Below are positions 8,547-15,431 of a stretch of 34,197 nt of DNA, piece by piece; within the stretch, counting starts at the first letter, position 1, and every line of letters begins with the position of its first letter. Below the pieces are notes generated by a model that was not told where the DNA came from, did not search any database, and saw only the letters and a list, made by a program, of their open reading frames with translations. Origin of the DNA: CAYYNQ01 sp964473105 (GTDB taxonomy: Bacteria; Sumerlaeota; Sumerlaeia; MVZB01); the NCBI GenBank assembly GCA_964473105.1, contig CAYYNQ010000007.1, positions 1 to 34,197 of the forward strand, written 5' to 3'. Both the position numbers and the translations under genes were made by a program.

Positions 8547-8593
8547 CATCGGTTGGGTTCTTTAGCAGGTCAACCCGATGTAAGGACCGGGTT
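8547..8593 (+). promoter_or_regulatory. mutually exclusive hairpins at the 5' end of the rpsB leader
   Basis: CATCGGTTG (8547-8555) can pair with CAACCCGATG (8571-8580), giving nine base pairs with one bulged C. The same AACCCG (8572-8577) can instead pair with CGGGTT (8588-8593) as a six-pair stem. Only one can form at a time, as in attenuators and some ribosomal protein leaders. No run of U follows either stem, so any effect is unproven. Confidence 0.35.
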
Positions 8594-8756
8594 TGCAGCC
8601 ATTTTCGGGGTAAGATGACTGCTCATCGGTAATATTGTCTGGCCGACATGGCAGTCGCATGCGGATATGAAATTCCGGCGAATGTCAAAATCACACACGC
8701 AACCGGTCAATACTCACGAGGGTGCCTCCCGGAAGGCGGGGGTCGATGTGGGGTGC

Positions 8757-8778
8757 AAGCCGTTATGATCTACGGCTT
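8757..8778 (+). promoter_or_regulatory. hairpin in rpsB leader close to the start codon
   Basis: AAGCCGT (8757-8763) and ACGGCTT (8772-8778) form a perfect seven-pair stem with an eight-base loop, 55 bases before the rpsB start. Ribosomal protein S2 represses its own mRNA in E. coli by binding the leader; this stem is a candidate for a similar role here, by position only. Confidence 0.3.
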
Positions 8779-8833
8779 CATAAAATTCAACAGGACCGTT
8801 GCGGAGGAATAACCCTGAGAGAAGGAGATCGTC

Positions 8834-9778
8834 ATGCTTGGACAAATCAGCATGAAGCAACTGCTGGAAGCGGGGGTCCATTTCGGCCACCAGAAGCGCC
8901 GCTGGAACCCCAAAATGAAGAAGTACATTTATACCGAGCGCAACGGTATATACATCATCGACCTCAAGAAGACCCTGCGTTTGGCTCGCGAAGCCTATTC
9001 GAATGTCCGGGATCTTGCTGCAGGCGGTGGTGTCGGGATCATGGTCGGCACCAAGAAACAGGCCAAGGATGCAATTGAACGCTGGGCCCATTTTTCGGGA
9101 ATGCATTATGTCAACAACCGCTGGCTGGGCGGAACACTGACAAACTTCAAGACAATCCGCCTCTCGATCGATCGGATGATCGAACTTCAGGAACTGGTTG
9201 GGAGCGGGGAGATTGAGAAGTACAAGAAGAAGGAGCAAAGTCAGTTGATTCGCGAGAAGGAAAGCCTTGAGAAGAATCTTCAGGGGATTCGGGATATGCG
9301 TCGTGTCCCGGATTTTCTCTTTGTCATCGACCCCAGCAAGGAGGGCATAGCCATTGCCGAGGGTCGCAAAGTGGGCATCCCCATCGTGGCTGTCGTGGAT
9401 ACAAATTGTGACCCCGATCCCATCGACTGGGTGATTCCGGGTAATGATGACGCCATCCGTTCGATCAACCTGATCTGTGAAAAGATGGCGGAGGCCGTCA
9501 TCGAAGGCAAGTTGAAGCGGATAGATGAGGGGCTGGATACGATCGATACCCTGCCCGATATCGCGCGTAAGATGTTAGCCGATGCGGCCGAGGAGCAACA
9601 GGCCCGAGAGGCTGCGGAGGCAGGGACGACCGGGGAAGAGGATTATCAGGCACCAGCCCAGACGGAAGCCACCACCCCGGATGAGGTACAGTCATCGGTG
9701 GCGGTGGAACCCGATCCGGTTCAGCCTGCCGCGACATCGGAAAAGACGGTTGAAGATTTGCCACCGGCAGGGGTCTGA
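8834..9778 (+). CDS. rpsB: 30S ribosomal protein S2
   Basis: S2 is recognised along its whole core: MKQLLEAGVHFGHQKRRWNP near the N-terminus, YIIDLKKT, VNNRWLGGTLTN, and the C-terminal core PDFLFVIDPSKEGIAIAE...IPIVAVVDTNCDP. AAGGAG (8822-8827) lies six bases before ATG 8834. At 314 residues it exceeds the usual 225-260: after about residue 235 comes an acidic, Ala/Pro/Thr-rich tail with no predicted fold. The protein assembles late in the small subunit and helps hold S1 and the Shine-Dalgarno helix. It is the first gene of the conserved rpsB-tsf-pyrH-frr order. Confidence 0.98.
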   Translation: MLGQISMKQLLEAGVHFGHQKRRWNPKMKKYIYTERNGIYIIDLKKTLRLAREAYSNVRDLAAGGGVGIMVGTKKQAKDAIERWAHFSGMHYVNNRWLGGTLTNFKTIRLSIDRMIELQELVGSGEIEKYKKKEQSQLIREKESLEKNLQGIRDMRRVPDFLFVIDPSKEGIAIAEGRKVGIPIVAVVDTNCDPDPIDWVIPGNDDAIRSINLICEKMAEAVIEGKLKRIDEGLDTIDTLPDIARKMLADAAEEQQAREAAEAGTTGEEDYQAPAQTEATTPDEVQSSVAVEPDPVQPAATSEKTVEDLPPAGV

Positions 9779-9954
9779 ATCCAGGGCCAGCGGTTGATCC
9801 GGTCGGCCGATTTGTTGAAGTTTTGACCGGGCCAGGCGACCCCCAGGGGCACTGGGCAGTAGGCTCTGCTTGGGTGGCGGGCACACAACGACCGGGTTTC
9901 GCCGACAATCTTGGCACCCACCCGGTACAACCACATGACAGGAGTATACGAGCG

Positions 9955-10863
9955 GTGACAATTACGGCAAGTATGGTCAAGGAACTGCGCGATAAGACGG
10001 GTGCGGGGATGATGGATTGCAAGAAGGCCCTGATGGAGGCCGGGGGTGATCTGGATACCGCCGTCAGTGAATTGCGCAAGCGCGGTATTGCCAAGGCCGA
10101 GAAAAGGGGTGGCCGCGCGACAAAGGAGGGCCTGATCTTTGACAAGGTCGAGGGTTCAGTCGCCGCTTTAGTTGAATTGAGTTGCGAAACCGACTTTGTT
10201 GCGCGTAACGAAGAGTTTCTCGATATCGGGGGCAGATTGGCCGACCTGGTTCTTGCGGGAGGCGATGCGGTTGAGTCAGGTGATCCTGATCAGCTTTTGG
10301 CCGTCACCTGTATTGAGTCCGGACGGACGATGCAGGAAATTCTGACCGACAAGATCGCAACGATCGGGGAAAATATGGGCCTCGCCCGGTTCGCTCGAAT
10401 CGAAACATCGGAAGATGATGGTGTGGGTTATCTGGCTTCGTATATCCACCCCCCGGGGAAACTGGGCGTGCTGGTTGAAATGAAGGCCGGGAAGCGGGAG
10501 TCTCTGGAGCAGCAGGCCATGAAGGATCTGGCCCGGGATATTGCGATGCAGGTTGCCGCGGCGGGACCGATCGCCCTTTCCAGGGATGATGTTCCACCCG
10601 GTGTTGTGGAGCGTGAGAGAGAGATTTACCGAGGCCAGGCTGCCGCTGAAAACAAACCGGAGAAAATCTGGGATAAAATCGTCGAGGGCAAGTTGAGCAA
10701 GTTTTTCCGGCAGTTTTGTCTGTTGCATCAGGAATTTGTCAAGGACGGAGACCAGACCATCAGCCAGCATCTTGAAAAAATCAGCGAGGAACTGAATGAC
10801 TCCATCAGTGTGAATCGGTTTGAACGTTTCCAGGTTGGAGAGGTCGTGGAGGATAAAGCATGA
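9955..10863 (+). CDS. tsf: elongation factor Ts
   Basis: EF-Ts, the nucleotide exchange factor for EF-Tu, is identified by the N-terminal UBA-like domain with the EF-Tu contact (ASMVKELRDKTGAGMMDCKKAL region; TDFVARNEEF follows), the core YIHPPGKLGVLVEM, and the C-terminal EREIYRGQAAAENKPEKI...GKLSKFF. The start is GTG 9955, giving VTITASMVKEL, which matches the usual MAITASMVKEL; AGGAG (9940-9944) lies ten bases before it. An open frame back to 9823 lacks family similarity and is excluded. The product has 302 residues. The stop overlaps the pyrH start (ATGA), implying translational coupling. The 176 bases between rpsB and tsf show no terminator I can support. Confidence 0.97.
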   Translation: MTITASMVKELRDKTGAGMMDCKKALMEAGGDLDTAVSELRKRGIAKAEKRGGRATKEGLIFDKVEGSVAALVELSCETDFVARNEEFLDIGGRLADLVLAGGDAVESGDPDQLLAVTCIESGRTMQEILTDKIATIGENMGLARFARIETSEDDGVGYLASYIHPPGKLGVLVEMKAGKRESLEQQAMKDLARDIAMQVAAAGPIALSRDDVPPGVVEREREIYRGQAAAENKPEKIWDKIVEGKLSKFFRQFCLLHQEFVKDGDQTISQHLEKISEELNDSISVNRFERFQVGEVVEDKA

Positions 10864-11627
10864 ATAGCACCGGGACGAATGAGCCATCCTTACACGATGA
10901 TGCCGAACCCAAGTCCCGGTTCAAGAGGATTCTTCTGAAGATTAGCGGTGAATTTCTCAGGGGTGATGAAAATTTCGGAATCGACCCCGTGATCATGGAC
11001 CGGGTCACCGGCGAGATCAAGGATCTGGTCGAGATAGGGGTAGAGGTCGGCCTGGTTATCGGCGGAGGTAATATCGTCCGCGGTGCGGAGGTTCAGGACA
11101 TGAACCGTGCAGCGGCGGACTATATCGGCATGGTGGCCACCATGATCAATGCCCTCACGATGCAGGGACGACTTGAGCATATTGGTGTTCAGACCCGCGT
11201 GATGAGCGCTGTTGACATGAACCAGGTGGCCGAACCCTATATCCGTCGCCGCGCGATTCGTCACTTGGAAAAGGGACGTGTGGTGGTCTTTGGAGGCGGG
11301 ACGGGCAATCCCTACTTCACCACGGATTCGGCTGCTGCCCTGCGGGCGAACGAGATCGGGGCCGAGGTCCTTTTGAAAGCGACAAAGGTCGACGGTGTTT
11401 ATTCCGATGATCCCGAAAAGAATCCCGATGCTGAATTTCATGAGGAACTGACCTACCACCAGGTCCTGACAAGGGATCTGCGTGTCATGGACACCTCTGC
11501 CATATCATTGTGTCGTGATAACGACATGCCGATTCTGGTGTTCAACCTCGAAAGGCACGGAAATGTGATGAAAGCAGTCAGGGGCGAAAAAATCGGCACT
11601 TGGGTTAATCGTGAAGGTGGACGCTGA
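10860..11627 (+). CDS. pyrH: UMP kinase
   Basis: Bacterial UMP kinase of the amino acid kinase fold phosphorylates UMP to UDP in pyrimidine nucleotide synthesis. Motifs present are LLKISGEFL (N-terminal phosphate-binding strand), VGLVIGGGNIVRG, VFGGGTGNPYFTTDSAAALRA and LLKATKVDGVY. There is an N-terminal extension of about 20 polar residues before the core (normal length 235-245; here 255). ATG 10860 overlaps the tsf stop by four bases. Placement between tsf and frr is the standard order. Confidence 0.97.
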   Translation: MNSTGTNEPSLHDDAEPKSRFKRILLKISGEFLRGDENFGIDPVIMDRVTGEIKDLVEIGVEVGLVIGGGNIVRGAEVQDMNRAAADYIGMVATMINALTMQGRLEHIGVQTRVMSAVDMNQVAEPYIRRRAIRHLEKGRVVVFGGGTGNPYFTTDSAAALRANEIGAEVLLKATKVDGVYSDDPEKNPDAEFHEELTYHQVLTRDLRVMDTSAISLCRDNDMPILVFNLERHGNVMKAVRGEKIGTWVNREGGR

Positions 11628-11756
11628 CCTTTTTCCTGTTTGCAGCAGGATGTTGAAAAAGGCCTGATGGAATCCTTCATTCCGGCTTGGCATAGGCCCG
11701 GTTGCTGGTTTATACTTCTTGCCATACACCTGCTGTTGTAATGGGAGGCGTGAGAA

Positions 11757-12314
11757 ATGCTGGAGGAAGTTCTGCTTGAGGCCGATGACAAAATGGACAA
11801 GGCCATCAAGGTGGTCGAGCATGAATTGAACAGCCTGCGGACCGGTCGTGCGTCCGTCCATTTACTGGACGGAATCAAGGTTCAGGCCTATGGGACCGAG
11901 ACCCCCCTCAACCAGTTGTCCAATATCAATACTCCCGACGGATCAACCATCGCCATTCAGCCTTGGGATGTCGGTACCTTGGGGGCGGTAGAAAAGGCGA
12001 TCCTTTCAGCCAACCTCGGTTTGACCCCTTCCAATGACGGGAAGATCATCCGCCTGAATATTCCGCCGCTGACGGAACAGACACGCAAGGAGATTGTCAA
12101 GAGGGCACACTCCATTGCCGAGGAGGGTAGGGTTGCGGTAAGGAACATTCGACGCCACGCGAATGATGAGATTAAGAGGGCGGAGAAGAAACACGAGGTT
12201 CCCGAGGACGAGGGCAAGCGACTGCATGATCAGGTCCAGAAAGAAACGGATGAACATGTCAAGAGAATCGACCAGTTTCTTGTTGATAAGGAGAAGGAGA
12301 TCATGAGCATCTGA
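11757..12314 (+). CDS. frr: ribosome recycling factor
   Basis: RRF splits post-termination ribosomes with EF-G. The 185-residue product has the expected long three-helix bundle and beta-sandwich: HELNSLRTGRAS near the start, YGTETPLNQLSNI, IQPWDVGTLGAVEKAI, LNIPPLTEQTRKEIVKRAH and VAVRNIRR. GGGAGG (11743-11748) lies eight bases before ATG 11757. A 129-base gap separates it from pyrH, longer than the other junctions of the operon, so it may have its own promoter; I see none that is convincing. Confidence 0.98.
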   Translation: MLEEVLLEADDKMDKAIKVVEHELNSLRTGRASVHLLDGIKVQAYGTETPLNQLSNINTPDGSTIAIQPWDVGTLGAVEKAILSANLGLTPSNDGKIIRLNIPPLTEQTRKEIVKRAHSIAEEGRVAVRNIRRHANDEIKRAEKKHEVPEDEGKRLHDQVQKETDEHVKRIDQFLVDKEKEIMSI

Positions 12315-12338
12315 ATCCCTTTCCCCCTGCTGGGATTC
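12313..12338 (+). terminator. hairpin at the end of frr, weak terminator candidate
   Basis: GAATCCC (12313-12319, overlapping the stop codon) and GGGATTC (12332-12338) form a perfect seven-pair stem with a 12-base loop. The downstream CCGATTTATTC is only weakly U-rich, so this is at best a partial terminator or an mRNA 3' stabiliser. Confidence 0.28.
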
Positions 12339-12450
12339 CCGATTTATTCTGGTGAACCATGTTTGTCCAGTAAGGGGGGATTCACCCAGGTCGCAGGCAT
12401 GCGAGTGTTGCCTGCTCAGAGAACATGGGAGGTGCGAGTGAGGTCTAGCC

Positions 12451-12831
12451 ATGAGTTTTTCCGGAAGACAATCCAGGTCCAGGGTCTTTTTCTCATGTCT
12501 TGTGATTTTCATCATGATGGTGGTGATCGGCATACCAGGCATCAACCAGGCTCGGTCCCGTCTGCAGCGTGAGAACTGTCGTGTTCTGATCCATCGGGTC
12601 GAAGCCGCCAAGATCGCCTATCAGATCGATCGTGAACTGAATAAGGACAAGCTGAATAAAGGCCAGCCGATCACGCTGGAGCAGTTGGTTGAGAGTGGGC
12701 GGGTAATCAAGGCCCCGCCGGTTTTTCCCGTGGAAGGCAGACTCGTGATTGGTGGCGCAGGCGAGCCGGTTACTTTCAGTTCCCCTCATTTTAAAGAAGT
12801 TCTCAGCACAGTTGCCCCCTCATCATCCTGA
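12451..12831 (+). CDS. small membrane-anchored pilin-like protein lacking a prepilin cleavage motif
   Basis: The 126-residue protein has a short basic N-terminus, one membrane segment (about residues 11-31), then a helix and small globular region. The soluble part resembles the short type II pseudopilin-like proteins common in PVC bacteria: Cys after the membrane helix (RENCRVLIHRVEAAKIAYQI), then PITLEQLVESGRV, then a small sheet around a Pro-rich turn (APPVFPVEGRLVIGGAGEPV). However the G/A-F-T-L-x-E prepilin motif is absent, so PilD-type processing is unlikely. GAGGT (12440-12444) six bases before ATG 12451 supports the start. It lies 136 bases after frr on the same strand. The family assignment rests on pattern resemblance only; a generic signal-anchor protein is the alternative. 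Confidence 0.65.
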   Translation: MSFSGRQSRSRVFFSCLVIFIMMVVIGIPGINQARSRLQRENCRVLIHRVEAAKIAYQIDRELNKDKLNKGQPITLEQLVESGRVIKAPPVFPVEGRLVIGGAGEPVTFSSPHFKEVLSTVAPSSS

Positions 12832-13140
12832 GACTGTCGATTGCCGATATTACAGTTCTTACTCGAGATAAAAAGACCCCACGCGTATCCCCGCCGCAGC
12901 GACCAAGTGAGTGAAGTGGGAATTCCCTGCCTGTTATCTGTCTGACGAGAAGTTATGCAGGACCACTATCGGGGCCCATGAGGGTGATGGTGGCGAAGAA
13001 CATGTGGTTTTAAAAGGTGCCTGACCATCCATATGGGCCGGCCAGCGGCATCAGCATTGACGATGCGATCGACTGCATCCCGCTACTATTCCTCATTAAC
13101 TTGTTAATATTTCATTTCGTGACAGGTATAAGTTATCACG
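12832..13140. other. intergenic region upstream of the GT4 gene
   Basis: This 309-base stretch contains no credible gene. It becomes AT-rich towards 13090-13140, where an inverted repeat and a GGTATAAG box suggest the promoter of the following glycosyltransferase gene, although no well-spaced -35 element is evident. Confidence 0.4.
13095..13108. promoter_or_regulatory. inverted repeat ATTAAC-TT-GTTAAT upstream of the GT4 gene
   Basis: The six-base arms are perfect inverted copies with a two-base centre, ending 32 bases before the start codon. It is a possible operator or promoter element. Confidence 0.3.
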
Positions 13141-14331
13141 ATGACTTCCTCCCGTTCACAGGTCTGCATTAATGCATCTTCAGTCGTCGGCCCGCGCACA
13201 GGTATCGGTCAGGCCACCTCGGCCCTGCTAGGCGGAATGGTCAGGAACTGGCCTGAGGGTTGGCCCCCGGGCCGGGCGTGGGTCAATTCAAGGCGATATC
13301 CATTACCGGAAAATGACACATGGTTGAAATCGGGTGCATTTGAACTCATCCATACACGCTGGTCAGGGCGTGGGCTGCTGCGGTCATGGCAACATCTGAA
13401 ATGGCCGTGTGTTGAAAGGTTTTCCGGCCTTGTTGATCTGTTCCATGCCCCGGAAAGTTATATCCCTCCACCATCAGCGTCCGCCAAGATCGTGACGGTT
13501 CATGATGTCTATTTCAAGTATGCACCCACGGATGTTGAACCCTACGGCGGAGGTTATTTCAACAAGACATTCAGCCGGCTAGGGGAAGCTGAGAAGATCA
13601 TCGCGATATCGGGATTTACGCGGAAGGAGCTGCTCAAGTTTTATCCGCTGGATCCCAACCGGATCGCTGTGATTCCCCAAGGTGTTGATCACGATCGATT
13701 TTCCAGCGAGGAACAGGAAAGTGACGTCAGGGAACTTGAGTCCCTCGGAATCGAACAACCCTATCTGTTGTGTGTTGCAACACGCGAACCTCGCAAAAAC
13801 ATGTCGATTCTACTGGAAGGATATGCCCGCAGCGATCGCGTGCTGAGGGCGGCACGTCAGCGTATCCCCACGCTGGTCATTGCCGGGTCCTCGGGATGGG
13901 GCAGGAATGAGATCAATAAAATACTTGAGGAGGGACAGATTCGTGAAAAAGTGATATTGACAGGATACCTGCCCGATTCGGTGATTCCAGCGCTTTACCG
14001 CCATGCGATGCTCTATATCATGCCTTCACTTTACGAGGGTTTCGGAATGCCTGTCTTGGAGGCCATGTCGTGTGGTTGTCCGGCCCTTCTGGCAGATATC
14101 GACGCATTCCGGGAAGTGGCGGGGGATGCCGCGGTCTATTTCAACCCCCGCGATTCGGCCCTGCTGGCAAGGCAGTTGGTGACATTGGTCGGTGATCATC
14201 AATTGCGGGCCGAACTTAGGGAGGGTGGGTTCACAAGAGCAGAGGCCTATACATGGGACGCGACTGCAAGAAGCACACTGGATGTCTACCGCGAGGTCAT
14301 GGAGAACGGTCTTGCCGATATTGAGCGTTGA
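13141..14331 (+). CDS. GT4-family glycosyltransferase
   Basis: The 396-residue protein is a two-Rossmann GT-B retaining glycosyltransferase. The C-terminal donor domain holds the diagnostic stretch MPSLYEGFGMPVLEAMSCGC (residues about 294-313) with the E-x7-E pair (Glu299, Glu307). TREPRKNMSILLEGY (about 214-228) is typical of GT4 mannosyl/rhamnosyl-type enzymes, and the N-terminal half has IVTVHDVYF and IIAISGFTRKELLKFY. It transfers a sugar from a nucleotide donor to a glycan or lipid acceptor at the inner membrane's cytoplasmic face; donor and acceptor are not predictable. It has no membrane segment. There is no clear ribosome binding site before ATG 13141. A CapD-type sugar-nucleotide enzyme lies about 1.1 kb downstream on the same strand, so the two may serve the same surface polysaccharide. 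Confidence 0.9.
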   Translation: MTSSRSQVCINASSVVGPRTGIGQATSALLGGMVRNWPEGWPPGRAWVNSRRYPLPENDTWLKSGAFELIHTRWSGRGLLRSWQHLKWPCVERFSGLVDLFHAPESYIPPPSASAKIVTVHDVYFKYAPTDVEPYGGGYFNKTFSRLGEAEKIIAISGFTRKELLKFYPLDPNRIAVIPQGVDHDRFSSEEQESDVRELESLGIEQPYLLCVATREPRKNMSILLEGYARSDRVLRAARQRIPTLVIAGSSGWGRNEINKILEEGQIREKVILTGYLPDSVIPALYRHAMLYIMPSLYEGFGMPVLEAMSCGCPALLADIDAFREVAGDAAVYFNPRDSALLARQLVTLVGDHQLRAELREGGFTRAEAYTWDATARSTLDVYREVMENGLADIER

Positions 14332-14384
14332 CGTAACGCCGGAGATATTGCCGTCTTTCGCCAGTGATTTAGGACGACCGTAAT

Positions 14385-14402
14385 TGCTTGGCTACGCAAG
14401 CA
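14385..14402 (+). terminator. hairpin downstream of the GT4 gene, weak terminator candidate
   Basis: TGCTTG (14385-14390) and CAAGCA (14397-14402) form a six-pair stem with a six-base loop, 53 bases after the stop codon. Only TTCC follows, so termination would be inefficient. It lies between convergent genes, where a terminator is expected. Confidence 0.25.
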
Positions 14403-14560
14403 TTCCTGTCATTCAATTTCCGGGAAAGCCATGAGGATTGTTAAGGACTTGCTTGACCAAGAGGAACGCAATAACCGAGGAGGTGTGGTATCAGGGGTTA
14501 CACGGACTCGCCACCGGGGTATTTGCTGCGATCACGAGGTCGGCTAGGAAAGGGGGGGCT

Positions 14561-15185
14561 TCATTCCATTTTGTTCTCATGCCCTGTTTTCTCGAACATG
14601 AGCGGCCCGTGGTCATCTCCGCGAAGGTCGATTCCAAGGAAGCCCAGTAAAGCGTCAACAGTTTCACCCAGACTGACACTGACATTGATTCCGGCTGTAA
14701 TCATGTGAAAGGTCATGCCGATTTCCGTTGGGTCCCGTTTGATCTCACCCTTGCCGGCGGCAAGGAACCCGAAGTAATTTTCATCCAACTCCTCGGTAAA
14801 CACGAGGAACTTGTTCTCATGACGTGGATCCCAGCCAAAGCAGTACGCGTTCATTTCAACCCAAGATCCGTTGAGATATTTGGTGGCTCTGATGCTGGCG
14901 GCTTGTGTATCACCCAGTGTCATGTACAAGCTCGGGATATGGCAAATATCCATGATACGGTTCGGGATATACCAGCAGATTAATTCAAGCATCGAACCCG
15001 TCCCTGATTTTTGCTCCCCGATGGTTACCATGGAATAACTATGGGGTGGAGCGACCGGTTGTTCCTGTTCGCCATAAGCGGCCATGGTTGTACCCAAGAG
15101 AAACGTCAGCAGGCAAGATAGCTTTAGCCAGGGTAGTTGACCAGTTTTGGAATCGCCAAGTCATGAACTTTAATCTCCTCATCAT
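14561..15185 (-). pseudogene. secreted protein of unknown family, apparently frameshifted in the signal peptide
   Basis: The frame ending at 14561 encodes about 170 residues with recurring hydrophobic strands (ICWYIPNRIMDI, RATKYLNGSWVEMNA, MTFHMITAGINVSVS, LLGFLGIDLRGDD); I do not recognise the family. Its natural N-terminus is a good signal peptide (LPWLKLSCLLTFLLGTTMAA), but that frame has no ATG or GTG before a TGA at 15161-15163 on the complement. In another frame ATG 15185 has GGGAGG eight bases upstream (15194-15199) and ATG 15164 has GAGGAG ten bases upstream (15175-15180). Both run into the signal-peptide frame if one A is removed from the AAAA run (TTTT 15145-15148 on plus). So either the gene is inactivated, the base is a sequencing error, or translation starts at the internal TTG 15097 without a signal. 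The mature protein is probably periplasmic or outer-membrane associated. Confidence 0.6.
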
Positions 15186-15401
15186 GGAATCAACCTCCCG
15201 AAGGTTTCCGGGGGACCGAAATCCAGTCAAGACAGCCTCCTGGAATACCCACGACACAACCGACTAAAGCGTTTATCCCCTGATGAGTCAATCAGAATAG
15301 CGGGCTGGCCGACTGATGCTCACAGGTTCGATATCGGGCGTGCTGACTGATGGTCCTATGGCCGGCAGAGATTTGGTCAAACTCTTGAATCACAATGGAA
15401 T

Positions 15402-15415
15402 ACAGACTAGTCTGT
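15402..15415. promoter_or_regulatory. perfect 14-base palindrome upstream of the capD-like gene
   Basis: ACAGACTAGTCTGT is a perfect palindrome ending 16 bases before ATG 15432. It overlaps a possible -10 (TAGTCT, 15408-15413) that lies 17 bases from TTGAAT (15385-15390). A dimeric repressor bound here would block transcription; the regulator is unknown. Confidence 0.4.
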
Positions 15416-15431
15416 CAGGTGGGAATAACGC

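Noticed and set aside
9823..9954. 44-codon N-terminal extension of tsf
   Set aside because: EF-Ts similarity starts exactly at the GTG at 9955, which has an AGGAG site; the extension has no EF-Ts character.
14431..14547. 38-codon plus-strand open frame with two adjacent Cys, in the gap after the GT4 gene
   Set aside because: It has only a weak ribosome binding site, no recognisable family, and lies between convergent genes; most likely chance.
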